From: Torymus aiolomorphi
Lineage: Eukaryota > Arthropoda > Insecta > Hymenoptera > Torymidae
Assembly (NCBI GenBank): GCA_036365515.1
Contig: CM070874.1
Span: forward strand, 45,817,083-45,881,082
Direction: 5' to 3'
DNA length: 64,000 nucleotides
Notes under the pieces: generated by a model
Databases searched by the model: none
What the model was told of the DNA's origin: nothing
What the model saw: the letters and a program-made list of their open reading frames with translations, nothing else
Part shown: positions 25,401 through 37,400 of the stretch, one piece after another
Numbering within the stretch: position 1 is the first letter of the stretch
Layout of the letters: every line of letters begins with the position of its first letter
Made by a program: the position numbers and the translations under genes

Positions 25401-28400
25401 GATTTATCGCTCGTGAATTGCCACAAAGCTTTTGAATTAGGAAAGATTTTGATGGATGAGGCGTCAAATAAAAAGTTTACTGACGTAAAATATAAAAGAA
25501 GCAGTAAAGTTACCCATTTGGCAGCTGCGAACTCCACTATAAAAAATAGTGCAAATGAGGATGTGTATATCTCACCGTTGCTAATTTTCCAAAAAATTTC
25601 ACTCAATATTCAAAACCAAGACGATATGAAAGAGTATTGTAGTTCGTATGAACTATCGCCGATTCCGCTGTCATTGTTTGATGAAAATGGCATGCGGAAA
25701 ACATCTAAATCCGCATTCTACCTCAATTTTGATTCATTACCGAGTATAAACGTACCATCAAAGATAACACATGTTGTCGACGGCGGATTATTTTTGCATA
25801 GAGTCGTGTGGCAAAGTAACATGAAAATGGCAGAAATAATAAATACCTACGTTTCGTATGCGACAAGACATTACAGCGAAAATAGTTATATTATTTTTTA
25901 TGGATATCCCGACGACAATAAAACATCAACAAAATCTGTAGAGCGTTCGCGTAGGCAATTGAAAAATATAGGTCGTGAAATTGCTTTCGATAGCAATACA
26001 ACGATTGTTGTTAATCAAAAGCAATTTTTGAGCAGTGAAAAAAATAAAACGAGATTAATAAATATGCTTTGTTTAACTCTAAATGCTGTACGATTTCAAA
26101 CAAAAATAGCCCCGGAGGACGCGGATCGGTTAATAGTAATGACTGCGATAAATAATGCCCGCGCTGATTATAAAACAACTGTGGTGATTGTGGGCGAAGA
26201 CATAGACTTGCTAGTTATTTTTTCAGAACTGGCAGAGAACATTAACAACATTTATTTTTGTAAAGAAAACAAAGGCTCAACACCAAATCAGTATTTTAAT
26301 AGTAATAGTATCAAATATCCCTTTTTAAGAAATAGAATAACATTTTTACATGCATTTTCTAGCTGCGATACAACCTCTTGTTTTTATAGAATAGGCAAAA
26401 GTAAATTAATAGATACAGTTAACCACGAAAAATTATTAGATTTATCTGCAGTATTTTATGAAAAAAAATGCCAGTTCTGAAAAAATAGCTAGCAATGCCT
26501 ATAAGTTAATAATCGACCTGTACAGCAACAAAGCAGAAAAGAAATTAATCGAAAAAAGCAGTAATTTTTCACTGCATGATTTGCGATACTTACATTTTTG
26601 CAAAGCCAAAATGAAAACGAAATTTGCTTTAGAAACTTTGCCATCAACGCAGGGATCCGCTAAGCAACATGCATTTAGAGTGTATTAGCAACTCCAATTA
26701 TGGTTAGGTAATAACTCTTTAATACCTACTGATTGGGGTTGGCAAATAAAAAATAAATGTTTGCTCCCGGTAGGAACGACGGATCCGCCGATACCCCAAA
26801 AATTATTATCGCAAATTTCATGCACTTGCTCGAAAAAGGGATGTATAGATGCTTCGTGCAGTTGCAAAAAGCACGGCTTAGAGTGCACAAGTCTTTGTGC
26901 ACACTGCCACGAAGATACATGTTATAACTTAGTCATAAATAAAACATTATTAGAATTAGAAGATGATTCGAGTGACGAGAACGAATGCGAACTCGACTCG
27001 TATCACTGCGAGGATGAAATCGATTTGCTACCACCGAAGCGGAAAAAAACTAATTAATATAACATAGTTTTTAAGTAACACTGTAAATTTTTCTAATAAA
27101 TATAATGTAGGTTAAGAAAAATAGAAAGTTTATATTTATTATTTTATCAACCTATTAAAACGTCCAATAACGGCCTTTCTGTTCGTTTTTCATCAAATAA
27201 AAGTGCAGAATCGGTTTAGTTGGGTTGAGTTACCCCGAAATAAAAAAAAATGATTAAAATAGCTCCTCTAGTTGCTGAGGAAATTAAAAGCAAAGATCTG
27301 TGCGTTGCGCGCAGCGCGTTCTATTACTATATATATCGGCTCCCCTCAGCCGCCGCGCGCCCCCCAACACTCCTCCACTTCCGTGCGCTCGGGCGTTTTT
27401 GGTCAACTTTGACAGCTGTTTTCAGGTATAAAACAGTACTTAATCAAAAATCCAAGATAGACGTTTTATAGTTCAACATTTGAACTTTCAAAATCATTTT
27501 TGATAATTGAAATCGGATAACCCGTAGAGCATACAGCCTCGCTCAAAAATAGCCTACTCAAAAATTGAAATCGCGATTACGCAAAAACTAATAATCGCAC
27601 AGTCCCTGGTTTTCGCACACATAAAGTACATGTGAATTACTATCAATTCGCCAGAGATATTCGCCACATCTTTAAAAATGGCGGATATATGAATTTTTCA
27701 AAAAACGCTCATTTTTTCGGTTTTTCACGTTTTTCTCCGTAACTAATCGTCCGATCGATTCGATCAACATCTAGTTTTGTTCGTAATTTCATTTACTACA
27801 ATTTATCTCATTGGACTATCAAGATCGGTCCACTAGTTTCGGCTATAAAAGCAAAAAACCATAAAAAAGCGCTCTTTTTGCATTAAATTGTTAATAACAA
27901 TATATATAGAACGGAGCTGCTAGTCGAGTTTATATACCACTTATACTGTCGATTATTCTGCGTACAATAGCGTTTACCGCTTACTAATAAGATTTATGGC
28001 ACGAAAACGCTAATCTTTTTCTCTATTGACTGGCCTATGCGTATACTATTTTTCCTAACGAGATGCACAGAGTTCAATTTTGCGAATCCGAATAAGTACG
28101 CAAAGTATAGTGTATTTTGCACACTAGTACTGGAATATGCTATTTTGCACACTCATTTGTGTTCGCAAAGTCGAATTTTGCACACTCAGTTAGGAAAATT
28201 ACGCTATCAGTGCGAGAAAGCAGATTTTCGTCTCGTGTGACGTTTACACCCGAGCGAAGCGAGGCTGGAAAGGGACACGAGACGAGAATCTCTATCCCGA
28301 ACATGTAGCGTACTGTATTTTTTGATACGACGTGTGCAAAGCTAGATTTTGAGTACACGTTTTTTTCCAAGCGTATGCAAAATCGAGCTTTGCGCACGAG

Positions 28401-31400
28401 TATCGAAAAAATATTTATAAGAGTCAGAATTCTTAGACGTAGGTAAAAATAAATTGTTTTTTTTTTTTTCGTTTTTACTGTATAAGAACTGATTTTATTT
28501 TTCAAAAAATTTTATCAAGCATTATCTGAAAATTTTTCTGAAATAATTGTTGTTGTAAAAAATTATTATTGCTTTATTGCCAACGTTTCGGAAGCGTTTG
28601 TATACTTCCCTCTTCAGGGCATAGTAAACAATATCAATTAAACATGTTGGTCGATCCTATTGCAAATAACAATACATTGGCTACACCAAACAAACGAACT
28701 TTTGTCTCGATTAATCATGTTGATATCGGATCGGTCGAGCGTCGTCTCCGAGTTGTAGTTGATTTATCGGAGACGACGCTCGACCGATCCGATATCAACA
28801 TGATTAATCGACACAAAAGTTCGTTTATTTGGTGTAGCCAATGTATTGTTATTTGCAATAGGATCGACCAACATGTTTAATTGATATTGTTTACTATGCC
28901 CTGAAGAGGGGAGTATACAAACGCTCCCGAAACGTTGGCAATAAAGCAATAATAATTTTTTACAACTATTGATTCGTTTGATGTCCGCTACCTTAATAAA
29001 ATAATTGTTGTATACTTTGTAATGAATAATTATTTACAGAGATATGTGCTTGAATCGGCCGCAAGACAATTGGATTCAAATTTAAAATCTTGCTTATTCG
29101 CATATTTAATAACCAAAGAGAATTGCATCAGATTTTTGAATCACTATTCATCTTCGCGATTCACTTGAATCGAGTATTTGAATCATGATTCAATCAGCCG
29201 GATTTATTGAATTTATTGAATTCGACTCACGAAATAAATCACGATTTACATTCTTGATTAAACTGAATTGTAAATTTGAATCACCATTCGTCTCCTACAA
29301 TTTACAAAATAAATCACGTCTAAATTTTACCTATTCCAAAATAAATCACCATTTAATTTCACCGATTCACTTAGGCGAAAGACAGGGCCTATACAGGTAA
29401 ATAGACAGTCTGTACAGGGAGTATACAGGCTAAACCACCTACATTATCAAGACCTCTTCAATGATTTTTTTATAGTTTTATAATTATTTGGCACATATTT
29501 CTGTTCTGTTTAGATGAATATTTAATGGGTAACAATAATTCATTTTAAGGCAACCTGTGTAGGGCCTGTCTTCCACCATATAAAGTGCCTATGTGTTCCC
29601 TATGTAGGCCAACCTGTTCCCTGTACAGGGCCTATGTTGTGACCAGGCAAATCAAACATTTGTTAATTCAACAAGTGAACAGTATTAAAGTGAGATTTTA
29701 AGATAAAAATCTTTGTTTAGTTTTGCGCACTGATATTCTTATGATTCGAATATACTTCAGCGAACAATATTATCGAACAATTTATTTTTGCGATTTATTT
29801 GAATCTAGAATTTGAATTGCGATTCAAAAAGAATGATTAAATTGACTCGTAAGAATCACCCTCAAGCTTAACGGTTCATAAATTAACCGTAATCGAGCAT
29901 TCGTCGATTCAGTTGAATCAAAAGATGAATCTAATTTATTTAAACCGGATACATTTTTACGATTCAAATGAGTCGAAGGTGATTCGCGTCGTGATAATTC
30001 GTGATTTAGTTCATCTTTGTTTATTTACACAAATGCTCTGTGTAGCAAATAATAATTACACATTACGGTGTACACAACATTTCTCCTAGTAATACTCGAT
30101 AAAATTTTTAAGGAACAAAATGAGCCCGCGTAAATGTTGAAGTCCGACGAGATATATAAAACGCATCCCTGCAGTGTTTTTCCAACATTTTTTTTAAATT
30201 AACAATATCTATCTATAATAGTGGTACCCCTGGTGTTACAGCTCTTGTCAGGCCAGGGCCACATGATGAATACGCTTGCGCATCAATGCGTACGGTGCAG
30301 CGGAATCACTAGACGGACTAAGCGAAACTCGCTAGTGCCAACTGTACATAAAAGTCAGTATGACTTCGTGAACCCTCTCAACAATATAGAAGTTCCTCAC
30401 GAAACCATAGTGACTTTCCTGCAAAGTTGGCATTACAAAGTTTTCCTAGTGACTTCACTGCGCTATGCGGGTTCGTACGCAAGCGTATTCATCTATGTGG
30501 CCCTGGCCTCAAGAGCCTAGCCACATAAGTGCTGTGCTGCACAGCACGGTATGGATCGCACAGAACAGCACTTATCAGCTAGACCGTAACTGCAGGGGCG
30601 CACATGCGTCTGTCAAGTCTATCCAATTTTTACAAATGATGATACAAATTATTTTCCTAATAATTAATTTTTTAATAGAAACCAGCTTTACGACGTAACG
30701 TTTCAATTAAAAGATGTTAAAGCAGATTTTTTAGTATATTGAATTAAAAAATTCAAGTATTTATACAGATTTTCTTATTCTTCGAAATTAACTTTAGTAT
30801 TATAAATTTTTAAAATATATCATTTTATAGAAAAGTTTTTAAAAGCAAGATGAAATTAATTACTACATAATATTTATAACCATACTCAAAACAATAACTA
30901 AGCAAAAAATATTTCCAATAGAGCCAATATAGATTAAGCAAAGTAAACTAGTAGGGTTTTCCTATAAGTTTCGTAAAAATCTATCAATTTAATGATATTT
31001 TCTTTTTTTTTATATTTTTTTTACAAAAATATAGTTTCAAATAAAATTAGTGTAAAAAAAAATATTAAATTTAAATTACTAGATAAATTTAATACTGCTT
31101 GTGGATTGTAATTAAGTATAATAATGAACATACATTTAATAAAAAAATAACAACAATGATTTTTCACGAAAACATAAAAGTAGCAGAAAATGATAATAGC
31201 AACTAAAGACTTCTATAAAAAGTATTATAACTTCATGAAATTATTAACAGTTTCACTCTAAATAATCATGCAAAAATTTACTATAGTGCAAAATAACTAG
31301 CTGAAAGGACCCCGCACACAATGTATGGGAAAAAATCATTCGGTCAAATTGAACGAAATTGAAAAAAGATAGATTTCTTCAGGACCTCAAGATCTATTTT

Positions 31401-34400
31401 TTTCCAAAGTTTTGTTCAATTTGACCGGATGATTTTTTCCCATACATTGTGTGCGGGGTCCTTTTGTTAAAGAATTTTAATGTTGTACCACATCATATAA
31501 ATGTCATTCTAATGAATTTTTATCAAATTTTATACATGACCTGTACACAATTTTTCAATCGCATTTAAATATAATAATGAATGTATTTTATGTATTTACA
31601 TAAAAAAAAGTTTATCTATTTATATTTCAAAATTAGCATGATCAGTGCCATTTTTAATTTTATTTAACAATATATGCATCAATGATGATGGTCATTTTAG
31701 TAATTAATTTTTCAAGATATTATTAAGAAATATAAATAGATTTATAAAAAAAGTAGTGAAAATACTTAATTATAATTATTTAAAATGATTTCTTCTAATA
31801 AATGACTTCTTAATAAATTACGCTTACTTTAATTCTTGAAGACTAGTAACAAGTATAACGTTATCATTTATGAAACGTTGCTAATGAATCAGATTCGATT
31901 ATCGTGTTATACACAAGGTACTGTAAATAGCATAATACTAGTAGATAAGTTTCTATATTATAAAAATTTCTATTATAAAAAGCGGTGCAAATGGAAAAAC
32001 GTCTGAAGCAAATGCAAATAGTTGACAGTATAATGAAGAAACTACCCATACAAGTGCATGTAAACCATTCATAATGACTACAGAAGAGTTTTGAAAACTC
32101 AGTTTTTACGTAAAGATAGTCACCTCGATACTGCCGATTCCTTGGCACATACGACGAATCTGGGCTTCAGTTGTGCTCGCAGCTAGATTATCAACTTTGA
32201 CAATGTTCGATTTGATAATTTTTTTAGTTTCTTGGATTAGTGGTTTGTGTACCACGATTCTCTGGCGTTGCTGTTGCTGCTGTTGGGCCTGCTGCTCTTG
32301 AATTTGCTGTTTCTGATGTGAACTTGATGCACTTTGAACAACAACTCTTTGAGAGTTGGTAAGTAACTGCCTTATCTGCCCTAACTGTCTATTGGCATTC
32401 ACAACATGAGAAACTGAAGTTTTCTGAGCATTCTGCAAGCTACTCTTCTGAAGCAAAGCTTTTTGAGAATGTTTCGCCTTGTTGAGGACTATACGCGATA
32501 GTAACTCGCTTTTACCACCGTCGTCATCCTCATCTTCGATAACTTTCGCCAACTGGTCTTTCTGTTTCGTTTGTACAGTGCGAATCACTCGCATACTCGG
32601 GGCTTTTTCCTACGACAAAAATATTTTCCAACGTTTTATTAATTGCCAAAATTTTTTAAACTGAACTAGATTAAAATATCAAATAATTAGTCCTATATAT
32701 ACTACTAAACATTTGCATAATTCAGCGAATTCGATTAAATAACGTATACGCAAAATAATTTTCCCGAAATTTATGTAAATTAAAATCTTACCGCGCCAAA
32801 ACTATGTCTCAAAATTTCTTTAAAATACTATTTGAACGATTTGTTTTTAATTACTATTAAGTGTCCATAGTAGGTAATGAAGGGGAAAACAAAATTTATT
32901 TAAAAATATATTTATTCAAATAAATAAAAAATATACAATAAAAATTAATAACTTGTCAAAATGCGCGTATTATGAGGTTAAAATGATCCTTTTGAAGGTA
33001 TAGGGGTAAGGTTAAGAGACTAATATAACAAAATATAACAATCTTGTCTCTCAATTAGACTTAGGGATGCACAGTGTGGATAAATAAATTTAATAAAGGG
33101 TAAAATGGCAAAGAAAATACACGCTAGGTAAAACAAATTCTGATTAAAAGAGCTCGTTTTAATAATTAACTAAACGATTTACTTTCGTAAGCTCGGGATG
33201 CTTATCACATGATTGGCATTGTAGAAAATAATGGCTTTATTAAGTTTCCTTAAATAGCTAATAAACCGACTCGCTTTCGTCGTATAAAAAAAGATTTATC
33301 TAGTAAAAACTTGCATTCTCGATATGAGAAGATATATTGCAGATCTACAGAAGTTAGAGTAAGTGATACTTTTTGCTATACCTCCGTAGACTGCATATTA
33401 ATAAGTCGGCTTCGTCCTCTACCAACTGCGACATTAATCTTTCCCTTCGCATTTTCTTTTGCGATCGCTGCAATCGTGGATTCCTGTTTTGCATTTTCTG
33501 AAGTGAAATTATTTTACATTAAATATTATTCTCATAAAAAATATCATAAAAAATATATTTTTAAAAACCTGAGCTATTTAAGTCTGTTGAAGCTTGTGGC
33601 TTTTGTTTCTCCATGGCAGCTAATTTCCGACGGTTTTCTTTTTCTCGTAAAATTTTTTCTCTAAGACGCTTTTGTTCTTCCATTTTTTTATGGTACTCCC
33701 TCATCTCTGGATCCATTTCTTCTTCCTGTAATAAAGAATTCTTATATTTTTTTCTAATATTCCAAATTTATATATTTGCGACAAGTGATTAAGAACATAC
33801 TTTATTGACTTGTTTATCATCTGACTTATTAACAGTTTGAGAATGCTTCACATTTGGCCTGGGCCTTTTTGGACTGTTCTCCTTTATGTTTTTTTCTATT
33901 ACTTCATCACCTGATCTTTTCTGTGTTGTCCGATTGGGTTCTCTTCCTGTGGGTTTACTATTTTCAATCTTTTGGGTACCAATTTTTGTTGTTCCATGAT
34001 CAGAGCTCTCATTGCGATAGCTACTATTAGGAGAAGAATAAATTTTTTGATCACTTCTTGGCCTAGGTGATATTTCTCTTTCTCTTTCTCTATATGTATC
34101 ACGTGAACTTCTATGCTCCTATAATTAAAAAAAAAAAAAAAAATAATTCATACAAACTAAAAGAAAAGAAATAATGCTGCAGATTATGATGAAACAGTTA
34201 TATTACACAGACATCATACAAGTTACATGCTGATGGCAATGTTGTAAGCCCTTAGAACATATTGTGCATATTATTTATGCAGTACTTATATAAATACTTT
34301 ATTCTACTAAAACTCACAAGAGCTTACAGATTTTACTGCACTTATATAGTGCCTACAACAGAAGTAACTTACAGTATGATAGTTCTTTATACCATAGATT

Positions 34401-37400
34401 TGTTGTGTGGTGCTTCTTTTAAAATTATATGTAAACGCATTTTTATTTGATAAAGCAATAATTAATATTACAAAAAACTTTTCAGAAAATTGTTATGTTC
34501 TCACCTCTGAATGACCATCCCTATGAGACCATTGATTTTCAGATTTATATTTACTGTCATAGCTGTTGTAATTGCTACTTTTGGAATAATTGTTTTCAGG
34601 AGAGTATGATCTGCGAGAATTTGAGCTTTGCAATCTTTGTGGTTTAGTTTCTTGCCATACATCAGAAAAGTATGAATATGGATCCTAAAAAAATATTGAT
34701 TTAATTAAGTAGTTTTAAAATGGTGTTTTTGTTTTTACAAAAATAATTAGCGAGAAAACTAATAAATTTGTAACAATGGTTTAAAAACTTTGGCAATAAA
34801 ATACGAAGTATAATAAGTTATATAAATTTAGAATAAATTATTGAATGGGTCATTTCTACATATATAACAAAATCTTACATCGCTCTTTGCTTGTTGATTT
34901 TTAGAACGATTACTGGAGCTTGAAGCACTTCTCAATGCCTCAACAAATTTATCTGCAGGATCTTGTGATGATTTGCCTAAAAATTATCAGATTATATTTA
35001 TCAAGTTTATAAAGTTTGAAATATTCTTTACATTAATTAAATAGTAATTTACCTTCACTTTTTGCTTGATTTCCTCTAAAATGAGGGTTTATCAAAATCT
35101 TATGTCCAGTTGGAATAGCTGGAACATTTGGAATATTTGGAACACCAGGAACATTTGCAAGGCCTACAAGGATCTGTTGTGTATTCTGTACCATTGGTCG
35201 AGCAATTTGTGGTATGTTATTAGTAAATTGATTAACTGAAGGATTGTTATATGAACTTCTTGAATCAAAGGGAGGATGTCCATCAAATTGTGAGTCAGAA
35301 AACTGCATTCTGTTCTCATATGCAGGCTGGCTAGGTGCATTTGGATGGGGTGCTTGTTGATTTGGTGCTTGTGACCTAGCAAAACTTTGCGTAGGCATTC
35401 CTTGACTTACAGGAATCATAGGACCTTGAGGTGGTCCATTTGGACCTGATATCATAGGCATTGGTGGACCCTGACCTCCAGGGTGGGGCCCTCTTTCAGA
35501 CATATGCATTCCATGGTTTGAAAATACTCCTTGGTTTGGTCCAAAAGAAGGTTGATTTGGTGGACAATTAAAACCAGGTCCAGAAATAGGAGGACCTGAT
35601 ACACCAGGTGGTCCTGGAGGATGTCCTGGAGGACCAGGAGGACCTGGTGGGTGTCCTGGTAAACCTGGAGGACCTGAATGACCTGGGGGTCCTGCTGGTG
35701 GTCCACGAGGTCCATAATCCATTCGTGGGGCACTCATTCGAGGGCCTGGTGGTCTCATTGGTTCAGGAAATTGATTGGGTAACATAGGTAACCTAGTGTC
35801 CACAAAATGAGGATGTCCTGGCATGGGGCTGTTTGACATAGGGTGATGATAAGGAGGTTGAATTTGAGGATTGTGATGTTGAAACAATTGATGATGCTGC
35901 ATAGGCACATTATTTGATGGCCCTGGTTGAAATGGTGGTCGGTTTTCCAATAATGGTGCCCTATAAGGTGGTTGCTGATTTGATGATGGAGGGCCGTGTC
36001 CATGATGATATCTATTTACAGTTAAAAATAATATTGTGATATTTTATTTTAAAATAATTTATTTAGAAACTTTTATATAATATCTTAGATTTTATCTTAA
36101 TTCTTAGAGTGCACACTTTATTTAAGACTTAAAAAAATTCCTGGATACTTTTGAAACATTCTTTCTAAAAATAAAATATTTATCAAATTTATTAATTCAA
36201 TGTGATTCCACAATGCACTCTGAGGATTAATGAAAACTAAGTAAATTTATTAGTTTAAAAATAAATTTTAATTCTAAAAAGATTACAGATTTAAAGAACA
36301 TTTCGTAAAAATACTTGTTAACTAAATATGTGATATTTGATTATTTATTAAAATGTTATAAGCATGTAAAATACTTTTAATAAATATTTTTTTTTTTAAA
36401 TTAAAAGACAAATAATATTTACCTTCCAGACTGATGTGAATCATATCTTCCTCCACTTCTTCCTCTGATATTTCGTCGATCACCTCTGTCACTTCTGTCA
36501 CCTCTGTCCCCCCTATCACCTCTCTCATTTCTATCACCCCTATCACCTCTATCACATCTATCACCTCTTTCTCTATCACCTCTTTCACTTTTGTCTCTAT
36601 CTCCTCTGTCTCGACTTCTGTAATGTGGTCTATGTTGCTCTGCAGTTACAACATTTTCTAAAGAGTCAGGAATGTCATGGTTCATTTTTGGAGCAACCAT
36701 GGTCCTTTCACTCTGGAATCTATTTCTTCTTTCTTTGGCTTCTTCACCATCATCATCTTCCATACCTTGTCCATTTCCGATGTAACATTCTCGTTGGCTA
36801 TTTGATTTTTCTCGCAATTTATCTCGCAAATCAATCTTTTGTCGAGTGATAGGTGGTTCAGGCTCTTCTTCTGAATGATGATCTTGACTCTCCTGTGATA
36901 CAACTTCTTTACTTTGTTCTTGAACAGATACATTCTCAGTTTGTTCTTTCGAATCAGATTTATCCTGTTGGGGCTTGTCATTACTTTTGGACTGCACGCT
37001 TTCTTCTTCTGCTTCCAAATCATCAAGTGCATCAGTAACACCAAGGTCCAGTACGTCATCAGTTTCTTCTTCTCCTTTACTTATAGTCTGCTGCTCGGGT
37101 AACTAAATTGCGAACATTGATATGAAAATATCGAATGCAAGACGTGCATCGACTTTAATTTATCCTTACTCACTACAATTACATTCTAAATCTATTGATT
37201 TTACTGAGTTTATACAAAGATAAACCCTGTACTCTGATGTGTATCATTTTTTTCAAAAATATAAAATATACTTGCTATCAGACAAAATTGGCAATATAGA
37301 ATAGCTGCTTTTAAAGTAATTATTGATTATTTAATCCAGGAACATCTGCTATTTGTTGCTTTTAAATAATTCTTATCTCTAAGATATTATTTAAGCTATA

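Larger units (their letters stand above)
21485..27057 (+). pseudogene. Academ-like transposase, spliced, multiply disrupted
   Basis: Exon 1 at 21485-21531 (MELTDEAEASTSTNV) joins in frame across an intron (21532-22543, GTAAAT...TTCAG) to exon 2 at 22544. About 1490 codons follow in four broken stretches (22566-23561, 23554-24036, 24033-26480, 26458-27057) separated by frameshifts near 23550, 24030 and an A8 run at 26460, with TAG stops at 24981-24983 and 26686-26688. N-terminal Cys pairs (CFFCSNQCHSC) suggest a zinc finger. The middle matches a widespread large-transposase family (DNADHNTATIDGKNTFHCMG; RLGGFHLAMSFLGAIG). A PIN/XPG-type nuclease-like strand reads VVIVGEDIDLLVIF, followed by HAFSSCDTTS. 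The C-terminal Cys-rich motif is CTCSKKGC...CSCKKHGLEC. Poly(A) signal AATAAA near 27096. I call it Academ from the nuclease plus Cys8 combination; certain as a transposase relative, less so as Academ. Confidence 0.7.
19329..28040 (+). mobile_element. Academ-like DNA transposon, 8.7 kb, inactivated
   Basis: Bounded by inverted repeats of about 850 bp (19329-20178 and 27175-28040; inner edge near AAAAGTGCAGAATCGGTTTA). Encloses one large broken transposase gene (21485-27057) on the plus strand, antisense to the host gene whose last intron it occupies. Also carries a tRNA-like sequence, a hairpin and a nested MITE. The Academ assignment rests on transposase features; the exact target duplication was not resolved and unusually long arms are present. 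Confidence 0.7.
28554..28998. mobile_element. Non-autonomous PLE/retrozyme-like element with two hammerhead cores
   Basis: Flanked by 13-bp direct repeats AAATAATTGTTGT (28541-28553, 28999-29011). Nearly all of it (to 28966) is a palindrome with a 16-nt loop near 28759. Each arm carries one hammerhead-like core in opposite orientation. About 30 bases at the right lie outside the palindrome. No coding capacity. Interpreted as two inverted PLE-type terminal repeats mobilised as a unit. Confidence 0.75.

Noticed and set aside
31864..31890. Eighth hammerhead core from GAAACGTTGC
   Set aside because: No CTGANGA or stem II partner at the right distance.
31864..32148. Terminal exon of the RBM33-like gene directly after exon 10
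   Set aside because: Reading through adds only five residues; 16314-16496 completes the RRM in frame with proper splice sites.
33899..34102. Independent 67-codon minus-strand ORF
   Set aside because: It is a shifted reading within exon 7; the supported exon frame joins both neighbours.
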